A stretch of 62,011 bases of DNA from DASPHG01 sp035629775. GTDB lineage: Bacteria; Actinomycetota; Thermoleophilia; Solirubrobacterales; Thermoleophilaceae. The notes under the pieces were generated by a model. That model saw only the letters and a program-made list of their open reading frames with translations. It ran no database searches and was not told the origin of the DNA. This document shows positions 1-8,126 of the stretch, in pieces (the first letter of the stretch is position 1; each line of letters begins with the position of its first letter). The translations under genes were made by a program, and so were the position numbers. The stretch spans positions 1 through 62,011 of the forward strand of contig DASPHG010000044.1 of NCBI GenBank assembly GCA_035629775.1, read 5' to 3'.

Positions 1-287
1 TCGGCATCTACCTCGCCGCGATCGACGGCGACGACTGGCAGGGCCCGGTCAACGGCACCGCTCCGGAGCCCGTGACCAACAAGGCGTTCTCCAGGACGCT
101 CGGCAAGGTCCTCAAGCGCCCGGCGTTCGCCCCCGTGCCCAAGTTCGCCATCAAGACGCTCTACGGCGAGATGGCCGACATCGTCACCAACGGCCAGCGC
201 GCCGTCCCGGAGCGCACCCAGCAGCTCGGCTACGACTTCAAGTACTCCGAGCTCGAGCCGGCGCTGCGCTCGGCGCTCGGCAAGTGA
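1..287 (+). CDS. TIGR01777-type SDR epimerase, C-terminal part
   Basis: Only the C-terminal ~95 residues are in the window; the frame is open from base 3 to the TGA at 285-287. The sequence resembles the end of the TIGR01777/YfcH family of atypical NAD(P)-dependent sugar-epimerase-like proteins: a G-x-Y/N-x-TAPEPVTN stretch, then LGKVLKRPAFAPVP, a GEMA(D) segment, QRAVPER and a final hydrophobic ALRSALGK, which correspond to the DUF1731 C-terminal domain. The catalytic YxxxK and nucleotide-binding part lie upstream of the window. It is convergent with the liv operon and ends 1 bp from the next gene. The GTG at 72 is an internal Val codon, not a start. The substrate is unknown for the family. 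Confidence 0.75.
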   Translation, partial: GIYLAAIDGDDWQGPVNGTAPEPVTNKAFSRTLGKVLKRPAFAPVPKFAIKTLYGEMADIVTNGQRAVPERTQQLGYDFKYSELEPALRSALGK

Positions 288-288
288 G

Positions 289-525
289 CTAGTCCTCGGC
301 CTTCTTGGAGCCCCACGGGCCCGCGGTCTTCCACAGCGACCCGGGCTTGGCGGGCACGCAGAGCCAGATGATCGGACCGAGGAACGTCAGCAGCAGGCCG
401 GAGGCCAGGCCGACCTTCTCCCCGTAGCCCTTGCGGGCGGAGAGGTAGGAGCCGAGGATCGCCGAGCCGAGCCACAGGTAGGTGAGGAACAGCGCCGAGG
501 AGCCGATGGCGGCGAGGACGGTCAT
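289..525 (-). CDS. small two-helix membrane protein at the end of the liv operon
   Basis: 78-residue protein starting at ATG 525..523, which overlaps the livF stop as ATGA, so it is probably translated by coupling with livF. It has two hydrophobic stretches (about residues 4-26 and 38-56), separated by a short basic loop (SARKGYGEK), and a polar Lys/Asp tail (GSKKAED). I do not recognise a family. Its position as the last gene of a branched-chain amino acid ABC transporter operon suggests a membrane accessory of that transporter, but this is inference only. It is convergent with the epimerase gene on the left. Confidence 0.65.
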   Translation of the reverse strand: MTVLAAIGSSALFLTYLWLGSAILGSYLSARKGYGEKVGLASGLLLTFLGPIIWLCVPAKPGSLWKTAGPWGSKKAED

Positions 526-1229
526 ATGCCGAGGTAGGCCTTCTGCACGTCGGGGTTGGACTGCAGCGCCGACGACTCGTCGGCGAGCGCGACCGTCCCC
601 GTCTCGAGCACGTAGCCGCGGTTGGACACGTTGAGCGCGTGCGTCGCGCTCTGCTCGACGAGCAGGATCGTCACGCCCTGCTCGTTGATCTCCTTGACCG
701 TCTCGTAGATGCGGTCCACGAGCAGCGGCGCGAGGCCGAGCGACGGCTCGTCGAGCAGCAGCAGCGACGGGCGGGCCATCATCGCGCGGCCGATGGCGAG
801 CATCTGCTGCTCGCCGCCGGACATCGTGCCGGCCTTCTGGCGCTTGCGCTCCTCGAGGCGGGGGAACAGGTCGTAGACGCGCTTGCGGTCCTGCTCGATG
901 TCCTTGTCGCGGCGCAGGTAGGCGCCCATGTCGAGGTTCTCGTCGACCGTCATGCGCTGGAAGCACTTGCGGCCCTCGGGCGACTGCGAGATGCCGAGGC
1001 GCACGATGTCCTGCGGCGCGACGCGGGCGATGTCGCGCCCGCGGAACTTGATCGTCCCGGTACGCGCGGGCGTCAGGCCGGAGATCGAGCGCAGCGTCGT
1101 GGACTTCCCGGCGCCGTTGGCGCCGATCAGCGTGACGCACTCGCCCTCCTCGACCCTCAGGGTGATCCCCTTCAGCGCCTGGATGTTCCCGTAGAAGGTC
1201 TCGATCTCGTCGAGCTCGAGCAGGGCCAT
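522..1229 (-). CDS. livF: LivF, branched-chain amino acid ABC transporter ATPase
   Basis: 235-aa ATP-binding subunit, the usual LivF size. It hydrolyses ATP to drive import of Leu/Ile/Val or related amino acids through LivHM. Visible motifs: Walker A at about residues 36-44 (GANGAGKST), Q-loop region with SPEGR (typical of LivF), signature MSGGEQQ, Walker B LLLLDEPSLGLAP and a switch His. The start ATG (1229..1227) overlaps the livG stop as TGATG, and its stop overlaps the next ORF as ATGA. Cytoplasmic, at the inner face of the membrane. Substrate specificity cannot be told from the ATPase; amide or other amino acid derivatives are also possible in this family. Confidence 0.93.
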   Translation of the reverse strand: MALLELDEIETFYGNIQALKGITLRVEEGECVTLIGANGAGKSTTLRSISGLTPARTGTIKFRGRDIARVAPQDIVRLGISQSPEGRKCFQRMTVDENLDMGAYLRRDKDIEQDRKRVYDLFPRLEERKRQKAGTMSGGEQQMLAIGRAMMARPSLLLLDEPSLGLAPLLVDRIYETVKEINEQGVTILLVEQSATHALNVSNRGYVLETGTVALADESSALQSNPDVQKAYLGI

Positions 1230-2230
1230 CAGTGCTCCTCCTGGGACGCGACCTTGCCGAGGTAGGCCTCGATGACCTGCGGGTTGGACCGCACCTCCTG
1301 CGGGCCGCCCTCGGCGATCTTCTCGCCGTGGTCGAGCACGGTGATGTGCTCGGAGACGCCCATGATCACCTTCATGTCGTGCTCGATGAGCAGGATCGAC
1401 AGGCCGCGCTCGTCGCGCAGGCGGCGCATGAACTGCGTGAGCTGGTCGGACTCGGCGGGGTTCATGCCCGCCGTCGGCTCGTCGAGCAGCAGCAGCTTGG
1501 GGTCCGACGCAAGCGCGCGGGCCACCTCAACTCGCCGCTGGTCCCCGTAGGAGAGGTTGATCGCGAGCTGGCCGAACGTCTCGCGCTTGAGCCCCACGTA
1601 CTCGAGCATCTCGCCCGCCTTCTCCATCACGGCCTGCTCCTCGTGGCGGACGCTCGGCGTGCGCAGGATCGACCCGAAGAGGCTCGCGTTCATGCGCGCG
1701 TGCTGGCCCACCATCACGTTCTCGAGCGCACTCATCGTCGCGAACAGCCGGATATTCTGGAAGGTGCGGGCGATCCCGTACGAGGTGATCACGTCCGGAC
1801 GCTCGTCGGTGATGTCGATGCCGTAGTAGCGCAGCCTCCCGGTGGTTGGCCTGTAGAGCCCCGTGAGCATGTTGAAGAAGGTGGTCTTGCCCGCGCCGTT
1901 CGGGCCGATGATCGACACGATCGAGGCCTGCGGGATCTCGAAGTCCACTCCGTCCACCGCCACGAGACCGCCGAACACCTTCGAGGCGTTCTCGACCTTC
2001 AGGACTGGCTCGCCGGTGTCGGCCGCCTCCGCGGCGACGAAGACCCGGCGGGAGTTGCGGCTGCGGTGGAGCTGCTGCCAGTAGGGCACCCCGACCAGCA
2101 CGATCAGCGCCAGCGTGACCATCGCGGCGAGCCAGATCGGGAGGACCATCACGGCGAAGATGCTCCCGACGATGATCGCGACCGCGAGGAGGCCGAACCG
2201 GCTCCGCTCGGCCACGGTCAGCGCGCTCAT
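1229..2230 (-). CDS. livG: LivG ATPase with an N-terminal two-helix membrane extension
   Basis: 333 aa, about 75 longer than a normal LivG. Residues ~11-52 form two strongly hydrophobic segments broken by a Pro, followed by a basic stretch (QLHRSRNSRR). The ABC domain begins near residue 76. Walker A is GPNGAGKT at 109-116, the signature is LSYGDQRR (the Gly-Asp form is normal for LivG), and Walker B is LLLLDEPTAGMNP. The extension would anchor this ATPase to the membrane independently of the permeases. ATG start overlaps the livM stop (ATGA). The in-frame extension has no internal RBS that would argue for a separate ORF, and I know of no standard role for it. Confidence 0.9.
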   Translation of the reverse strand: MSALTVAERSRFGLLAVAIIVGSIFAVMVLPIWLAAMVTLALIVLVGVPYWQQLHRSRNSRRVFVAAEAADTGEPVLKVENASKVFGGLVAVDGVDFEIPQASIVSIIGPNGAGKTTFFNMLTGLYRPTTGRLRYYGIDITDERPDVITSYGIARTFQNIRLFATMSALENVMVGQHARMNASLFGSILRTPSVRHEEQAVMEKAGEMLEYVGLKRETFGQLAINLSYGDQRRVEVARALASDPKLLLLDEPTAGMNPAESDQLTQFMRRLRDERGLSILLIEHDMKVIMGVSEHITVLDHGEKIAEGGPQEVRSNPQVIEAYLGKVASQEEH

Positions 2231-3498
2231 ACGCGCGCCTCGTAGAGGTCAGTGCCCTCGCCGCCGCCGATGCCCTCGTGGAGCTCGATCTGGCGCCTGC
2301 GTTCGGGGATCAGGCCCTCCGGCCTCAGGATCATCATGATCACGAGCAGGAAGCCGAAGATCGCGAACGAGATCTCGGTCAGGTCGAAGTCGAGCCCAAC
2401 GTCACGCGGCCAGCTGCGGGCGATGTCCGGGATGAACGTGTTGATGATGAACGCCAGGACGAGGCCGCCGACCGTCACGCCCCAGATCGAGCCCAGGCCG
2501 CCCAGGATGACCATGGCGAGCACGAAGATCGAGAACGAGAACTGGAACTGGTCGGCGTTGACGGTGTTCAGGTACGACGCGAGGAACGCGCCGGAGATGC
2601 CGCCGAAGGCTGCGCCGGTGGCGTAGGCCATGAGCTTCGTGCGCACGAGCGGCACACCCATGCTGGCCGCTGCCACCTCGTCCTCGCGTAGCGCGATCCA
2701 CGCGCGCCCGAGGCGGGAGTCGCGCAGACGGAAGTTCACGAACAGGACGATCAGCACCATCGCGAGCGCGGTCCAGTACCACGGCCTCAGGTTGAGCGAC
2801 TGGAAGACGTCGACGAACGGGAGGTCGATCTTGTCGACCGGCGTGATCCCCTGGCGCCCGGCGGTCAGCGTCTCGCCGCCGCCGAGCCCGATCGAATCGC
2901 CGTTGATCGCCACACGGCCGATGATCTCGCCGAAGGCGAGCGTGACGATCGCGATGTAGTCGCCGCGCAGGCGCAGGGTGGGCAGACCGATCAGGGCGCC
3001 GGCCATCGCCGTGATGATGACCGCCGCGATCACGACCACCAGGAAGTTCGCGTGGATGCCGGCCTGCTGGGAGACCAGGTCGGAGACGAAGATGTGGATG
3101 CCCTCGCCGTCATTCACCCCGGCGAAGAACGACGAGCCGAACCAGCCCATGCAGAACGCTCCGAAGGCGAAGAAGGCCACGTAACCGAGGTCGAGCAGAC
3201 CGGCGAAACCGACCACGATGTTCAGGCCGAGCGCCATCACGACGTAGGCGAGCATGATGTTCGCGTCGTCGATGAACCCCTGGCCGGAGTCGTGGAAGAG
3301 CGGCAGGACGATCGCCCAGACGAGGATCGCCACGCCGATCCACTTCGAGTACTTCGTGTCGGCGAGCAGCCACGCGGCCAGGCCGAGCACGATGATGACG
3401 ACCGACATGAACGGGTCCATCTCGATCTTGTCGAATATGTAGAGAGCGACCGCGACACCGATGGCCGCCGGGCCGAAGCGACGGATGGCCTCGCTCAT
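2227..3498 (-). CDS. livM: LivM, branched-chain amino acid ABC transporter permease
   Basis: 423-aa multi-spanning permease of the BPD_transp_2 family, pairing with LivH to form the transmembrane channel. The start chosen is ATG 3498..3496, because it overlaps the livH stop as ATGA and gives a normal N-terminus (MSEAIRRFG); a longer open frame upstream has no membrane character. The conserved family segment ALGLNIVVGFAGLLDLGYVAF is present, as is the cytoplasmic loop LRLRGDYIAIVTLAFGEI, which contacts the ATPase. The C-terminus RPEGLIPERRRQ is typical. The protein has about nine to ten predicted membrane spans, including a longer than usual N-terminal region. Confidence 0.92.
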   Translation of the reverse strand: MSEAIRRFGPAAIGVAVALYIFDKIEMDPFMSVVIIVLGLAAWLLADTKYSKWIGVAILVWAIVLPLFHDSGQGFIDDANIMLAYVVMALGLNIVVGFAGLLDLGYVAFFAFGAFCMGWFGSSFFAGVNDGEGIHIFVSDLVSQQAGIHANFLVVVIAAVIITAMAGALIGLPTLRLRGDYIAIVTLAFGEIIGRVAINGDSIGLGGGETLTAGRQGITPVDKIDLPFVDVFQSLNLRPWYWTALAMVLIVLFVNFRLRDSRLGRAWIALREDEVAAASMGVPLVRTKLMAYATGAAFGGISGAFLASYLNTVNADQFQFSFSIFVLAMVILGGLGSIWGVTVGGLVLAFIINTFIPDIARSWPRDVGLDFDLTEISFAIFGFLLVIMMILRPEGLIPERRRQIELHEGIGGGEGTDLYEARV

Positions 3499-4568
3499 CC
3501 GGCCTCCCGCGTCTCCTCGCCGAGCAGGCCCTGCGGCCGGAAGACCATGATCAGCACCAGGTAGCTGAATACGACCGCCGGGGTCCACTCGGAGCCGATC
3601 CGGTTATCCGAGATCTGCTGGATGCAGCCGATGATCAGACCGCCGAGGACCGCGCCCCGGAGGTTCCCGATGCCGCCCATGACCGCCGCGGTGAACGCGA
3701 CCAGACCCGCCGTGAAGCCTTGGAAGTACCAGATGGTCGTCTGGTAGAGCGCGTAAATGAGGCCGGCGGCTCCCGCCATGAGACCGCCGAGCAGGAACGT
3801 GAAGCTGATCGTCGTGTCGACGTTGATCCCCATCAGCTTCGCCGCCTCGCGGTCCTGCGCCGTGGCACGCATCGCCTTGCCCATGCGGCTCTTCGCGATG
3901 AACGTCGTGAGGAGGAAGACGAGCGGAATCGTCGCGCCGATCGAGAGGATGTCGCCGCGGGAGATGGAGACGCCGGCGATGTTGGTCACTTCCTTCTGCG
4001 ACCGGATCAGGTCGGTGACGCCCTCCTGGGACCCGCCGAGCCAGAGCAGGCCGACGTTCTGGAGGATGAAGGAGAACCCGACCGCCGTGATCAGCGGCGC
4101 GAGCTTGGGCGCGTTTCGCAACGGTCTATATCCGACGCGTTCGATCATCACGTTGAGCGACGACGACGCGATCATGGAGACGATCAGCGTCACGAACAGC
4201 CCGGCTATGAGTCCCAGCGTCGCCGTCTGCGGGGTCAGCCCGTTCGGCCCCCAGATCGTCGAGCTCCAGACCGCGACCGCGACGAACGAGCCGATCATGA
4301 ACACCTCGCCGTGGGCGAAGTTGATCAGCTCGATGATTCCGTAGACGAGCGTGTAGCCCAGCGCCACGAGCGCCCAGATGGCGCCGTTCGAGAGCCCGTC
4401 GACGATGTTGTTGCCGAGGCGCGAAAGGTCGCCCTCGTCCGAGAGGTCCTGCAGGCCGTAGACGACGGGCAGGATGAGCAGTACTGCGATCAGCCCATAT
4501 TTCGAGAGCCACTCACGCGCGACATCCGACGCGGCGCGGCGGGGGGCTGGTACCGAGGCTGCTTCCAA
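3495..4568 (-). CDS. livH: LivH, branched-chain amino acid ABC transporter permease
   Basis: About 357-aa permease of the LivH family. Family features: GLSNGAIWALVALGYTLVYG near the N-terminus, NFAHGEVFMIGSF, the loop QDREAAKLMGI, and the C-terminal VFRPQGLLGEE. The first in-frame start after the upstream stop is TTG 4568..4566, with no good Shine-Dalgarno, so the start is uncertain by up to ~25 residues; the basic segment (PRRAASDVAREW) precedes the first helix. It lies downstream of livJ across a strong hairpin (4585-4627), suggesting it is translated from a less abundant read-through transcript. Confidence 0.9.
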   Translation of the reverse strand: MEAASVPAPRRAASDVAREWLSKYGLIAVLLILPVVYGLQDLSDEGDLSRLGNNIVDGLSNGAIWALVALGYTLVYGIIELINFAHGEVFMIGSFVAVAVWSSTIWGPNGLTPQTATLGLIAGLFVTLIVSMIASSSLNVMIERVGYRPLRNAPKLAPLITAVGFSFILQNVGLLWLGGSQEGVTDLIRSQKEVTNIAGVSISRGDILSIGATIPLVFLLTTFIAKSRMGKAMRATAQDREAAKLMGINVDTTISFTFLLGGLMAGAAGLIYALYQTTIWYFQGFTAGLVAFTAAVMGGIGNLRGAVLGGLIIGCIQQISDNRIGSEWTPAVVFSYLVLIMVFRPQGLLGEETREAG

Positions 4569-4584
4569 GTTGGGGAGGTGATCA

Positions 4585-4627
4585 GAGAGCGGGGGCGGGG
4601 CCCGCCGGGCCCCGCCCCCATGCTCTC
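4585..4627 (-). terminator. strong GC hairpin between livJ and livH
   Basis: Inverted repeat with outer arms GAGAGC (4585-4590) and GCTCTC (4622-4627), and a perfect 13-bp inner stem (4591-4603 with 4607-4619) closing a 3-nt GCC loop. It begins 18 nt after the livJ stop codon. There is no T-run on the livJ-sense side, so it is either an inefficient attenuator or an mRNA 3'-end stabiliser. Both roles would raise binding-protein levels above permease levels. Confidence 0.75.
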
Positions 4628-4645
4628 AGCGATATGCGATTTCCG

Positions 4646-5905
4646 CTACTCCGCCTGGATCGTCTGGTCGAACGACAGCTCGCCGCCGTCGATCGAGTAG
4701 ACGCCGTAGTCGGTGAGCGTCGTGTCGCCGTTCTCGTCGATGTCGTACGTACCGAGCACCGACTCACGACCCTTCGTGTCGAACAGCGCGTCGATGATCG
4801 CCTGACGGTCGGTCGACCCGGCCCGCTCGATCGCGTCGATCACGAGACGCATCGCCTCGTACCCGTAGATCGCATATGGATCGGGGTTGTCCTCGCCGTA
4901 CTCCTTCGCGAAGTCGTCGAAGAACTTCTGACCCTCCGGCGGGTACTGGTCGGGAGACAGCGTGGCAACCGTCACCTTCGTCTTCGCGGCCACGTTGGCC
5001 GGGATGCCGCCCTCGGCCGGATCGGCGAAGCCGGACTCGGCAATGCCGTCGGGACCGTAGAGCTGAGCATCCGGGATCGCCGCCTCCACGTCCTTGAACA
5101 GCTGGACCGCGTTGTTGGCGGTGATGCCCGAGTAGACGAAGCACTCCGTACCCGCGTCAGCCATCTGCGACGCGAGCGAGCGGAAGTTCGGCGCCTTCGG
5201 ATCGATGCCGTCGTTGCCGAGCACCTCGAGCCCCTGCTCCTCCGCAGATGCCTCGATGTTGCGCGACAGGCCCGCTCCGTAGACCTCCTTGTCGTTCAGG
5301 ATGTACACGTTGCCGCAGCCGTCCTCGGACATGAGGGTGGCCAGGGCAGCACCCTGAATCGTGTCCTTCGGCACGATGCGGACGTAGTGCCGGTTCTCGA
5401 GGCCGAGGGGGTAGTACTTGTCCGGCTCGCCCTCGTCGGCGCCCGGCTCGTCCGTCGTAAGGCCGACGGCCGTGTTCGCGGGGCTTACCTGAGCGAGACC
5501 ACCCTCGTTCAGAATCGGCATCGAGATCGCGCTCGCACCGGAGTTGAACTCGCCGATGTACGCGACCACCGAATCGTCCTGTGCCGCCTCACGGGCATTG
5601 GCCGAGGTCGCCTCGGGCGTCCAGCTTCCGACCTGTGCCGTCGAGTCGTCGAGCGACTCGTACTCGATCGTGATGTCACCGGCCTTGCCACCGGCCTGCT
5701 CGAGCGCCAGTTCGATGCCGTTCACCATCGCGGTCGTCTGCGGGCGCGATGCACCCTGCAGCGGAAGGCTCGATACCACCTTCGCGGTGTCGCCTCCGCC
5801 GCCGCCTCCGCCGCCCTCGTCGTCGTCGTCGTCACCGCACGCGGTGAGTCCGATCGCGAGCGCGGCCAGGAGGCAGCTCCAAACTGCCAACCAACGTAGA
5901 CGCAA
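4646..5905 (-). CDS. livJ: LivJ-type amino acid binding lipoprotein
   Basis: About 419-aa extracytoplasmic substrate-binding lipoprotein (Peripla_BP_6 family) that delivers ligand to LivHM. The start chosen is TTG 5905..5903, because a perfect AGGAGG (5912-5917) lies 6 nt upstream; the frame is open further but has no RBS there. The signal peptide has a basic RLRW start, a hydrophobic core and lipobox LTAC, followed by an Asp- and Gly-rich linker (DDDDD, then eight Gly). Binding-fold motifs include LPLQGASRPQT near the mature N-terminus, the VAYIGEFNSG segment and a YGYEAMRLV stretch. First gene of the liv set. The ligand cannot be deduced; branched-chain amino acids are the default. Confidence 0.9.
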   Translation of the reverse strand: MRLRWLAVWSCLLAALAIGLTACGDDDDDEGGGGGGGGDTAKVVSSLPLQGASRPQTTAMVNGIELALEQAGGKAGDITIEYESLDDSTAQVGSWTPEATSANAREAAQDDSVVAYIGEFNSGASAISMPILNEGGLAQVSPANTAVGLTTDEPGADEGEPDKYYPLGLENRHYVRIVPKDTIQGAALATLMSEDGCGNVYILNDKEVYGAGLSRNIEASAEEQGLEVLGNDGIDPKAPNFRSLASQMADAGTECFVYSGITANNAVQLFKDVEAAIPDAQLYGPDGIAESGFADPAEGGIPANVAAKTKVTVATLSPDQYPPEGQKFFDDFAKEYGEDNPDPYAIYGYEAMRLVIDAIERAGSTDRQAIIDALFDTKGRESVLGTYDIDENGDTTLTDYGVYSIDGGELSFDQTIQAE

Positions 5906-5917
5906 AACGTCCCTCCT
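5903..5917 (-). promoter_or_regulatory. livJ ribosome binding site deciding a TTG start
   Basis: CCTCCT on the plus strand at 5912-5917 (AGGAGG on the coding strand), then a 6-nt spacer and TTG at 5905-5903. This fixes the start 27 nt inside the longest open frame. Confidence 0.8.
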
Positions 5918-5945
5918 AATCGGGTAAGTCAAATCGGGCGGGATC

Positions 5946-6890
5946 CTAACCGTGCTTCGACCGATGTGCCAACGGTGGGGCGGCTTCTTGCTCCAGGTCG
6001 GGTCGGTGGCTCTGGACCCAGGCGACCGCCACGAGCACGGCGCAGCCGCCCGCGATCTGCACGGTCGCGAGCGCCTCGGCGTGGATCAACCATGCGAACA
6101 GGGCCGCCAGAACAGGCTCTAGCGTCGCCATAACGGCCGCCCGCGGGGCCGGAAGGTGCCGGAGCGCGGCGACGATGCAGAGGAACGGCAGGAGCGTCCC
6201 GATCACGACCACGCCGAGACCCTGCAGGAGGGCGTCGGCGCTGTCGAAGCGGTCGAAGGGAAACGCCCACCAGGGCTGGACGACCGCCCAGAACAGGCTC
6301 GCGAAGCCGAATGCCCATAGGAGCGTGGTCGCCGGTTCGTGGCGGTGGCCGGCGCGCTCGGAGCCCACCATGTACAGCGCGAACGTGACCGCGGCCCCGA
6401 ACGCGGCGAGCACGCCGATGCCGTCCAGGCCCGCCGCGTCGTAGGCGCGCACGACGAAGAAGCAGCCCGTGACCGACAAGAGCACCGCGCCCCACAGGCC
6501 GGGCTGGAGATGCCGTCCGTGCGCGAGCCGGAGCCACAGGAGCAGCAACACCGGTGCGAGATATTGGATCGTCAGGGCGACCCCGATCTCGAGCCGATCG
6601 ATCGCCGCGAAGTACGCCGCGTGGACCAGCGCCAGGCCCGCGATCCCGAGGAAGGCGAGATCGCGCACCTCCGCGCGCCGCACGCGCAGAAGGGCGGGCC
6701 GCGCGAACGCCAGCACCGCGAGCAGGATCAGGAACGACCCCATCGAGCGGAGTTGGGAGAGCCGCGCGGCGCTCACGCCGTCGTCCAGCAGGAAGCGGGC
6801 GATCGAACCGTTGAGCGCCCACATCGTCGCCGCGGCGGCCGCGAGCGCGTACCCGCGTAGCGGACGACGGCTCGGGTACGTTCCAGCCAT
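5946..6890 (-). CDS. EamA/DMT-family transporter
   Basis: About 314-aa polytopic protein of the drug/metabolite transporter superfamily with two EamA repeats, giving roughly ten helices. The first repeat starts at YALAAAAATMWALNGSIARFLL and the second near GIGVLAAFGAAVTFALYMV. The typical C-terminal segment is AVMATLEPVLAALFAWL. The ATG chosen (6890..6888) precedes a basic patch and the first helix. It overlaps by two bases, on the opposite strand, the ATG of the phosphofructokinase gene (CATG at 6888-6891), leaving no intergenic space. The gene ends 40 bp before livJ in the same direction, so co-transcription is possible. Substrate unknown; members export amino acids or other metabolites. 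Confidence 0.85.
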   Translation of the reverse strand: MAGTYPSRRPLRGYALAAAAATMWALNGSIARFLLDDGVSAARLSQLRSMGSFLILLAVLAFARPALLRVRRAEVRDLAFLGIAGLALVHAAYFAAIDRLEIGVALTIQYLAPVLLLLWLRLAHGRHLQPGLWGAVLLSVTGCFFVVRAYDAAGLDGIGVLAAFGAAVTFALYMVGSERAGHRHEPATTLLWAFGFASLFWAVVQPWWAFPFDRFDSADALLQGLGVVVIGTLLPFLCIVAALRHLPAPRAAVMATLEPVLAALFAWLIHAEALATVQIAGGCAVLVAVAWVQSHRPDLEQEAAPPLAHRSKHG

Positions 6891-7917
6891 GCGGCTGGGC
6901 GTTCTAACAGGCGGGGGCGATTGCCCCGGCCTGAACGCGGCCATACGGGCGATCGTCCGCAAGGGAGTAGACGGTCACGGGCACGAGATCGTCGGCTTTC
7001 GCCACGGCTGGCGCGGCCCGATCGAGGGCGACTCGTTCGACCTGACGATCGACGAGGTGCGCGGCATCCTGCCGCGCGGCGGGACGATCCTGCGGTCCTC
7101 GCGGACGAACCCGCTGAAGCACGAGGGCGGGATCGACCGGATCCGCGCGAACATGGAGAAGCTGTCGCTGGACGGCCTCATCGCGATCGGCGGCGAGGAC
7201 ACGCTCGGCGCGGCGCAGACCCTCCACGAGGCGGGCGTGCCGGTGCTCGGGCTCCCGAAGACGATCGACAACGACCTGAACGGCACCGACGTCACCTTCG
7301 GGTTCGATACCGCGGTTCAGATCGCGACCGACGCGATCGACCGTCTGCACACGACCGCCGAGAGCCACAACCGGGTGCTGGTGGTGGAGGTGATGGGCCG
7401 CAACGCCGGCTGGATCGCGCTCCACTCAGGGATTGCCGGCGGCGCCGACGTGATCCTGATCCCGGAGCGGCCGTTCGACATCGATCGCGTGTGCTCCCAC
7501 CTGAAGCGGCGCCACGAGCGCGGCCGCTACTTCTCGATCGTGGTCGCGGCCGAGGGCGCGACGGCGGTGGAGGGAACGCTCGCGACGGTCGGCGGCGAGA
7601 CGGACGAGTTCGGCCACCGGCGGCTGGGCGGGATCGGCCAGGTGCTCGAGCGCGAGGTCGAGGCGCGGACGGGGTTCGAGACGCGCGCCACCGTCCTCGG
7701 CCACGTGCAGCGCGGGGGGACTCCCACCGCGTTCGACCGCGTGCTCGCGACCCGCTGCGGCATCGCGGCCGTCGACGCGGCCACCGCGGGCAACTGGGGC
7801 ACGATGACCGCGCTGCGCGGACCGCGCATCGAGCTCGTGCCGCTCGCCGACGCGGTCGCGTCGCTCAAGACGGTCCCGCCCGAGGACTACGCGGTCGCCG
7901 AGGCGTTCTTCGGCTGA
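6889..7917 (+). CDS. pfp: 6-phosphofructokinase, PPi-dependent signature
   Basis: 342-aa group III phosphofructokinase phosphorylating fructose-6-phosphate in glycolysis. N-terminal GVLTGGGDCPGLNAAIR is the donor-binding loop; the TIDND motif holds the catalytic Asp127. Two residues predict the donor: Asp104 (in GGEDTL) and Lys124 (in LPKTIDND). ATP-dependent enzymes usually have Gly at both sites, while PPi-dependent enzymes have Asp104 and Lys124. I therefore call it PPi-fructose-6-phosphate phosphotransferase, probably reversible. Other substrate motifs (MGRNAGWIA, PERPF, HVQRGGTPTAFDR) are intact. The start is ATG 6889, overlapping the divergent transporter start, with no Shine-Dalgarno sequence; a leaderless message is likely. 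Its stop lies within a palindromic repeat. Confidence 0.85.
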   Translation: MRLGVLTGGGDCPGLNAAIRAIVRKGVDGHGHEIVGFRHGWRGPIEGDSFDLTIDEVRGILPRGGTILRSSRTNPLKHEGGIDRIRANMEKLSLDGLIAIGGEDTLGAAQTLHEAGVPVLGLPKTIDNDLNGTDVTFGFDTAVQIATDAIDRLHTTAESHNRVLVVEVMGRNAGWIALHSGIAGGADVILIPERPFDIDRVCSHLKRRHERGRYFSIVVAAEGATAVEGTLATVGGETDEFGHRRLGGIGQVLEREVEARTGFETRATVLGHVQRGGTPTAFDRVLATRCGIAAVDAATAGNWGTMTALRGPRIELVPLADAVASLKTVPPEDYAVAEAFFG

Positions 7918-7942
7918 CCAGGGGCCTGGCCCCGTGGTCAGC
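7913..7942. repeat. palindromic GGGGCC-element, copy 1 (gene-end copy)
   Basis: 30-bp inverted repeat: arms GCTGACCA and TGGTCAGC around the core GGGGCCTGGCCCC. It includes the phosphofructokinase stop codon and reaches the end of the convergent small ORF, so here it can act as a bidirectional terminator. It shares its core with copies at 20673, 22577 and 25480. Confidence 0.8.
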
Positions 7943-8126
7943 CGGGCTGCTCGCCCGGGCCGCCGCGGCTCATGAAGCTCTCCACGAAGGGCTTCACGAC
8001 GTAGTACGCGGCGGCGATCACCAGGATCAGCGCGGTGAGCATGAACGCGTCGAACGACTTGATCCCGAGCGCCCAGGCCGAGATCCACCAGACGAGGCCG
8101 ATGGTGAGTGCGATGAGGATCGACAT
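7938..8126 (-). CDS. small membrane protein, two helices
   Basis: 62-aa ORF starting with ATG at 8126..8124, immediately next to the stop codon of the SnoaL-like gene upstream. Residues ~2-22 (SILIALTIGLVWWISAW) and ~27-48 are hydrophobic, followed by a short polar tail rich in Gly and Pro. No family recognised. It is the last gene of the run that begins at trpG, and it ends inside the palindromic repeat that also marks the end of the phosphofructokinase gene. The GC-rich codon pattern and tight spacing make it a credible gene; function unknown. Confidence 0.55.
   Translation of the reverse strand: MSILIALTIGLVWWISAWALGIKSFDAFMLTALILVIAAAYYVVKPFVESFMSRGGPGEQPG

Noticed and set aside
3499..3588. 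Longer livM start at 3588
   Set aside because: The added residues are non-hydrophobic and lie inside livH; ATG 3498 overlaps the livH stop as ATGA.
5903..5932. livJ start at TTG 5932
   Set aside because: No Shine-Dalgarno there; AGGAGG at 5912-5917 points to TTG 5905, which also gives a normal signal peptide.
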